Shown here: piece by piece, positions 5,494-9,214 of the stretch
How the letters are laid out: every line of letters starts with the position of its first letter
Position numbering within the stretch: position 1 is the first letter of the stretch
NCBI GenBank assembly: GCA_002725545.1
Contig: PBPW01000051.1
Coordinates: 1 to 9,214, forward strand
Direction of reading: 5' to 3'
DNA length: 9,214 nt
Source: Fidelibacterota bacterium
Lineage (GTDB): Bacteria; Marinisomatota; Marinisomatia; Marinisomatales; TCS55
Notes under the pieces: model-generated
Databases searched by the model: none
What the model was told of the DNA's origin: nothing
Seen by the model: the letters and a program-made list of their open reading frames with translations, nothing else
Position numbers and translations under genes: made by a program

Positions 5494-5522
5494 AGTATAT
5501 CATAAGAATAATTGTTCAGCAA
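5494..5522 (-). promoter_or_regulatory. weak sigma-70-type promoter candidate before the talC group
   Basis: Minus-strand TTGCTG (5522-5517) and TATACT (5499-5494) are 17 bases apart. The -10 matches five of six positions, the -35 only three or four. It straddles the end of the SGNH gene and lies about 22 bases upstream of the 5472 ATG, at one of the few non-overlapping junctions, so it could drive the small genes and talC separately from the cassette upstream. Confidence 0.35.
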
Positions 5523-6201
5523 TACAATTCGCTACCTTCTTGTAAGTTTGAACACCTCCATGTGATAAATCCCTACCCTTATCAATGGTATGTATGTATT
5601 CACAATCTAAACTCATGTCATCAAAGAGAGTAAACTCAGCATCCATACCAAGTTGTTTAGCAATTTGCTGATATATCTCCAACATAGTTCTACCATGATG
5701 AGTGTAGCGTCTGTATGCTAATCCCAACATGGCAGGATCATCTCTCCAATTTCCACAATGAACTACACGTTCTTTCTGATATAATGGAGTTCTAGTATAT
5801 GATGACCATCCAATAACAATTTTATCTGGTTTATACTGACTCAATAAACATGATAAATTATGAACGGAATATTGTGATGATGCACCACAAACACCCATGT
5901 TAACAACATATTGTCCAGTTATCTCACTCAACTGTGCTGCTATTGTATCCTCTTCATTAACTCCTACGCCAAAGACTAAGGAGCAACCAAACAAAACAAT
6001 AGATTTCTTCCAGTTGATTTTGTTAAATTCTTTGGTACGATAACCATAAGAATTAGTTCTATATGTTATAGTCTCAGTCCTATACTTCCAATCTTTTGGA
6101 GCAGTCTTTAGGTTTGCCTTAAACTTCTCCTCACTATCTTGATCATGCCACCATTGATCATGCAGATCACATCTAGAATCCTCAACCTTAAAGATCTTCA
6201 T
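5500..6201 (-). CDS. SGNH/GDSL-like hydrolase or acyltransferase
   Basis: The 233-residue product shows the block order of SGNH enzymes. ITYRTNSYGYR at 45-55 is the entry motif often found before the fold. FGCSLVFGVGV at 71-81 puts the likely nucleophile at Ser74. NMGVCGAS (101-108) supplies the block II glycine, IVIGWSS (128-134) stands at block III, and DLSH (211-214) gives the Asp-x-x-His pair. The block III Asn of the usual G-x-N-D is replaced by Ser (GWSS), so the oxyanion hole is atypical. Family members remove or transfer acyl groups on sugars, lipids or peptides; there is no signal peptide, so the substrate is probably cytoplasmic. Its ATG, preceded by GAGG, overlaps the carbamoyltransferase stop by four bases, implying a shared pathway. 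Confidence 0.75.
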   Translation of the reverse strand: MKIFKVEDSRCDLHDQWWHDQDSEEKFKANLKTAPKDWKYRTETITYRTNSYGYRTKEFNKINWKKSIVLFGCSLVFGVGVNEEDTIAAQLSEITGQYVVNMGVCGASSQYSVHNLSCLLSQYKPDKIVIGWSSYTRTPLYQKERVVHCGNWRDDPAMLGLAYRRYTHHGRTMLEIYQQIAKQLGMDAEFTLFDDMSLDCEYIHTIDKGRDLSHGGVQTYKKVANCIAEQLFL

Positions 6202-7613
6202 GTAAAAACCTCAACATTATTAATCTTTGCAAATCTCTTTGCATCACTTATATCATTAACCATAGGTTCACCCTTCACATTAAGACTGGTATTCAATAAC
6301 ATTGGGCAACCAGTTTTACCCTTCCATAATCTAAGTAAATTATATAGGGGTTTGTTATCACGCATTGTGACGGTTTGTACCCTGCTAGTGCCATCTACAT
6401 GCACAATACCTGGATATTTGTCAGGGAAACTACATTTTGCTGTGAATTGCATATACGGTGATCTCTTTACAGGCAGATCAAAATATATCCTAGAATACTC
6501 TTCTAATATTACTGGAGCAAATGGTCTGAATGGTTCTCTACCCTTAATCTCATTCACCCTATCCTTAATTCCTATGTCTCTAGGATCTGCTAGTAAACTT
6601 CTATTACCTAATGCTCTAGGTCCAAACTCTGCTCTTCCTCTGGCAATACCACATACCTTGTTGTCTAACAAATGATCAACAATAAACTCATTATCATACT
6701 TAGATGTTATATTAACTCCTGTGTATGGAGTATATGTAATATGCTTCTTCTTATGTGCTAACACTGCACCAATAGCAGATCCATTATCACCTGGTGCTGG
6801 CATGATCCATACATTTTTAAAGAATGAATATGCTTTAGGATTAGCAGCACAATTCAAAGCACAACCTCCCATTAAAACTAAATTATCACTATTAACTAAT
6901 CTCTTTGCCTTCCTTAAAATTGATTCAAATAATATCTCATATACATCTTGAGTTGCTGCTGCAATATCATGTATATTTTCCTCTGGTCTCCAATCCTTAC
7001 ATCCCTTATGAAGATTCTTCTTAAACTTAAAATCCTCACCAATAAAGTCATCAAACATTGCTTGCTTCAACTTATTAGAATCACCTAATGCAGACATTGC
7101 CATAAGGATATACTCTTCCTCATTTGGTTTTAATCCACACCTCTGAGTCATAGCAGTGTACCAAAGTCCAATGCTGTTAGGATATCTCTTCTGATACCTT
7201 AAAGTTAAATTATTATTATATGCTTCCCATATTGTTAAAGTCTGGAACTCTCCAATAGCATCAATAACAACTACACAAGCATTTCTAAATCGACTGGTAT
7301 AATATCCACCACAAGCATGAGTATAATGATGACCATAAAACTTCACTGGTGCATCAATATACTCTGTAAAATTCTCTTTTAATCCTTGACCTGCACGTAA
7401 CTGTCTTAACTGTTTTATGAATGGTCTTTCATACCAACAAACCAAATCTGGTTTACCATACTGAAGAGCATGATGTATAAGATTATCAGGTATTATTGGA
7501 TCATTCTTGATACGACTAAATCTCTCACTCTCTGAGGCAAACACCAGACTATCATCTGCAAACACTGCTAGTGCTGCATTATGACTCTCTGATGATATCC
7601 CCCATGTTATCAT
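6198..7613 (-). CDS. carbamoyltransferase of the NodU/TobZ family
   Basis: Enzymes of this family use carbamoyl phosphate and ATP to make carbamoyl-adenylate, then pass the carbamoyl group to a hydroxyl on a sugar or natural product. The N-terminal Kae1-like domain shows GISSESHNAALAV (5-17), GHHYTHA (94-100), VVVID (114-118), LMGGCALNCAANPK (247-260) and PAPGDNGSAIGA (272-283). H95, H99 and D118 have the spacing of the iron ligands in TobZ as I remember them. The YrdC-like part has GRAEFGPRALGNRSLLADPR (326-345), EPFRPFAPVIL (360-370), HVDGTSRVQTV (405-415) and LLNTSLNVKGEP (439-450). At 471 residues it is clearly shorter than the usual 550-600, but all main motifs are present and it ends where the family ends, so it looks intact. 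The start ATG has GGGAG about seven bases upstream and lies inside the radical SAM gene. Confidence 0.9.
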   Translation of the reverse strand: MITWGISSESHNAALAVFADDSLVFASESERFSRIKNDPIIPDNLIHHALQYGKPDLVCWYERPFIKQLRQLRAGQGLKENFTEYIDAPVKFYGHHYTHACGGYYTSRFRNACVVVIDAIGEFQTLTIWEAYNNNLTLRYQKRYPNSIGLWYTAMTQRCGLKPNEEEYILMAMSALGDSNKLKQAMFDDFIGEDFKFKKNLHKGCKDWRPEENIHDIAAATQDVYEILFESILRKAKRLVNSDNLVLMGGCALNCAANPKAYSFFKNVWIMPAPGDNGSAIGAVLAHKKKHITYTPYTGVNITSKYDNEFIVDHLLDNKVCGIARGRAEFGPRALGNRSLLADPRDIGIKDRVNEIKGREPFRPFAPVILEEYSRIYFDLPVKRSPYMQFTAKCSFPDKYPGIVHVDGTSRVQTVTMRDNKPLYNLLRLWKGKTGCPMLLNTSLNVKGEPMVNDISDAKRFAKINNVEVFT

Positions 7614-8436
7614 TGCGTTTCTCCCAATAACTAAGTGGCAGTGTCGGATCTGGTTTAGTGTATGGTTCTACTTGGTTAGCAGGACACATTGAACAAAATG
7701 ATTCGTCTTCTTTATTTAAGAAGTTTTCTAATTCTTCATCACTACATTCTACCTCTAATGGTTTATATTTCAAGTATTCATCCCATTTCTCTGACAAATT
7801 ATACTTCTCTGCTTGCATGGGAAGATACGCTAGAGGTGGACACTTCCATAACTTACCCTCATGTAGTTGTAGAGCATCCTTTGAGATACACTTCTCCCAA
7901 CTCTTCCTAGGGTTATTATCCTCATATGGCATCATTCTATCACCAAACCCTTTATACTGTCTAACCCAATCTCGATTAGTAAAATCCCAAAACTCTACAT
8001 GAACACCTAAACCATTCTGCCAATCCTTAGCAAGTTGATACCCACGCTTAAACTTCCTAACATAATTCATATGATCTATGCTATGAATTGATACTGCTAG
8101 ATTAGAATGTGTTGCTAGTAGCATCTGTGGTAATCTAGGATGTAAATGCAAACCAGTTGCATTGGTTATTAAATCAATCTCAGTATATGGATCTGGGAAC
8201 ATCCCTCGAACCATGTATAATATATCTGGTAAATCCTTATGTAATGTTGGTTCTCCACCAAGTATAGTAAAAACCTTTGGTCTTATTCTCTTACTCCAAG
8301 TATATAACCACTCCTCACACTCATCTAATGTTATATTACCACTATGTCCCTGATTTGAGTAATGCGAACATCCCTCACATGTAAAGTTACAAGCATGAGT
8401 AACATGAAGTTCTAATTGTTTAACATCATATACCAT
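7579..8436 (-). CDS. radical SAM protein with SPASM-like C-terminal cysteines
   Basis: The 285-residue product carries CNFTCEGC (C16, C20, C23), the C-x(3)-C-x(2)-C signature that binds the [4Fe-4S] cluster reducing S-adenosylmethionine, and GGEPTL (60-65), the SAM-binding motif. Strand motifs such as IDLITNATGL (87-96) and LAVSIHS (113-119) fit the partial TIM barrel. Beyond it, C183, C199, C248 and C251 (EKC, WKCPP, FCSMC) could hold a second iron-sulfur cluster, as in SPASM/twitch proteins. Those act on peptides, sugars or aminoglycoside-like compounds, so the substrate class is open. The gene overlaps the oxygenase upstream by 11 bases and the carbamoyltransferase downstream by 35. No Shine-Dalgarno sequence is seen before the ATG at 8436, so coupling is likely. 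A queuosine-type radical SAM role is less likely because of the extra C-terminal cysteines. Confidence 0.85.
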   Translation of the reverse strand: MVYDVKQLELHVTHACNFTCEGCSHYSNQGHSGNITLDECEEWLYTWSKRIRPKVFTILGGEPTLHKDLPDILYMVRGMFPDPYTEIDLITNATGLHLHPRLPQMLLATHSNLAVSIHSIDHMNYVRKFKRGYQLAKDWQNGLGVHVEFWDFTNRDWVRQYKGFGDRMMPYEDNNPRKSWEKCISKDALQLHEGKLWKCPPLAYLPMQAEKYNLSEKWDEYLKYKPLEVECSDEELENFLNKEDESFCSMCPANQVEPYTKPDPTLPLSYWEKRNDNMGDIIRES

Positions 8437-8971
8437 CTATATGATTGTGCTTTGGAACATAATAATTAAAATTGATTATTATTCTACGATCTTCATCAGT
8501 ACATGTAGTACCAGTATGTTTCATGAAGTGTGGGAACCTAAGTAATCTATTTGCTTTACTCTCAACATACTTACCATCCTCAAAGATAGTCTTGCCATCA
8601 TTTGAATTAACATAGTATATTGCTGTAATTGCTTCATCACCCAAGTCAGAGAAGTCTGTATGAAATGCCCAATCAAATATTATTTGTTCCTCAGTTTTAA
8701 TAAGACAATTTGCTTTGATCCTAGCAAGACCAATAACCTCTTCCTTCTTGAGTATTGGTTTCATCAGATCAAATGCAGGACTAATGACATTATGATTAGA
8801 GAATATTTGATGTACTAACTGGAAGTGACCATCACCCTTCATTGAGATGCCATTCAACCAATTCCAACACATAGAATTTGCAATGTCACCTTTATCCAGG
8901 TTACCCATAAAGTAATCATAGATGATTTGATGTTCATCTTCTTGCAAATAATCATCAAAAATCTCAATCAT
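8426..8971 (-). CDS. 2OG-Fe(II) oxygenase (prolyl-4-hydroxylase-like)
   Basis: The 181-residue product has the metal-binding H-x-D (FHTDF, H104 and D106), a distal histidine (MKHTGT, H152) 46 residues after D106, and arginines at 162-163 (RRIIINFNY) that would bind 2-oxoglutarate. AITAIYYVN (114-122) and FPHFMKHTG match the double-stranded beta-helix core of phage 2OG oxygenases. It should couple oxidation of 2-oxoglutarate to hydroxylation of an unknown substrate. The start is ATG 8971; a TTG one codon upstream (8974) would add a single residue and is the less likely choice. AGGG about eight bases upstream may serve as the ribosome binding site. It overlaps the preceding gene by eight bases and the radical SAM gene by 11, so it opens the accessory cassette. 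Confidence 0.85.
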   Translation of the reverse strand: MIEIFDDYLQEDEHQIIYDYFMGNLDKGDIANSMCWNWLNGISMKGDGHFQLVHQIFSNHNVISPAFDLMKPILKKEEVIGLARIKANCLIKTEEQIIFDWAFHTDFSDLGDEAITAIYYVNSNDGKTIFEDGKYVESKANRLLRFPHFMKHTGTTCTDEDRRIIINFNYYVPKHNHIDGI

Positions 8972-9214
8972 CAATATACCCTGTCTCTTTTAACATATCA
9001 ACTGCTTCATCCCAACTTGTCTCAAGTAACTGCATACAAATTGCTCTCCTTTTTATAGGTTTTGGTGTATAGTCTGAAGGAATTAATGCATGTGGATGAG
9101 ATACATTCAAAAGATATGCTTGCTTTGAATGTGCCATGAATCTATCAGACTTTTTAAGATACTTATCATGGAATATAGCACCATCAGTCTGGTTAGCAAT
9201 CTGAACTGTCTCAA
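8964..9214 (-). CDS. unrecognised protein, C-terminal part
   Basis: An open frame enters from the right edge and gives 82 complete residues before TGA at 8966-8964; the start lies outside the window. The visible part reads ETVQIANQTDGAIFHDKYLK, later FMAHSKQAYLLNVSHPHALI and PSDYTPKPIKRRAICMQLLE, and ends MLKETGYIDD. The SHPHALIP stretch and the basic KPIKRRAIC segment are distinctive, but I cannot assign a family from this fragment. It overlaps the oxygenase by eight bases, so it belongs to the same transcript and possibly to the same pathway. Confidence 0.7.
   Translation of the reverse strand, partial: ETVQIANQTDGAIFHDKYLKKSDRFMAHSKQAYLLNVSHPHALIPSDYTPKPIKRRAICMQLLETSWDEAVDMLKETGYIDD

Noticed and set aside
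6198..7613. Reading the short carbamoyltransferase as a truncated pseudogene
   Set aside because: The frame is intact, all main N- and C-terminal motifs are present, and the C-terminus ends where family members end.
61..8353. Plus-strand open frames such as 61-315, 1143-1412, 2929-3180, 3974-4270, 6139-6675 and 7658-8002
   Set aside because: Each lies opposite a well-supported minus-strand gene, has low-complexity or implausible composition, and shows no family motif.
8972..8974. TTG at 8974 as the start of the 2OG oxygenase
   Set aside because: The ATG immediately after it gives the same protein minus one residue and is the more usual start codon.
1..9214. tRNA genes, integrase or attachment sites
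   Set aside because: No TTC-arm-like motif with a matching cloverleaf, no recombinase gene and no direct repeats of attachment-site type were noticed; the DNA is almost fully coding on one strand.

Overview
The window looks like part of a tailed-phage genome, most probably a T4-like marine cyanophage (a myovirus of Prochlorococcus or Synechococcus). The evidence is AT-rich DNA, dense small genes that overlap by a few bases and all lie on the minus strand, a short transaldolase of the cyanophage TalC type, several 2-oxoglutarate/Fe(II) oxygenase genes, tail-collar-like virion proteins, and a NATAAATA late-promoter match just upstream of the virion genes. No rRNA, tRNA, integrase, insertion sequence or CRISPR array was seen. 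The phage type is inferred from gene families recognised by eye; no database was searched.

Transcription runs from high to low coordinates. At the right end (8964-9214) is the C-terminal part of an unrecognised protein. It leads into a tightly overlapping accessory cassette: a 2OG-Fe(II) oxygenase (8426-8971), a radical SAM protein with extra cysteines (7579-8436), a NodU/TobZ-type carbamoyltransferase (6198-7613) and an SGNH-fold hydrolase or acyltransferase (5500-6201). The four overlap by 4 to 35 bases and are likely co-translated. They look like a small-molecule, glycan or peptide modification pathway carried by the phage. This is the most interesting part of the window.

A second group (3837-5472) holds two small conserved-looking genes, the transaldolase talC, which should feed the pentose phosphate pathway of the infected cell, and two further small genes. 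A weak promoter candidate lies in front of this group. Next come two tandem, paralogous tail-collar-like proteins (2670-3816) preceded by the late-promoter match, then a cysteine-containing conserved protein (2292-2654) and a long coiled-coil, acidic protein (1378-2295).

The left part (1-1403) is a run of small genes: a basic protein, a 38-residue one-helix membrane protein, and a membrane-anchored protein with an acidic tail. A near-consensus sigma-70-type promoter follows (736-764). Beyond it are a probable GTG-start protein of 58 residues, a 33-residue helical protein, and a second 2OG-Fe(II) oxygenase of a different subfamily that runs off the left edge. Several of these genes (533-709, 435-536, 1091-1207, 5341-5472 and the two edge genes) are short or partial and were found by translating the minus strand directly.
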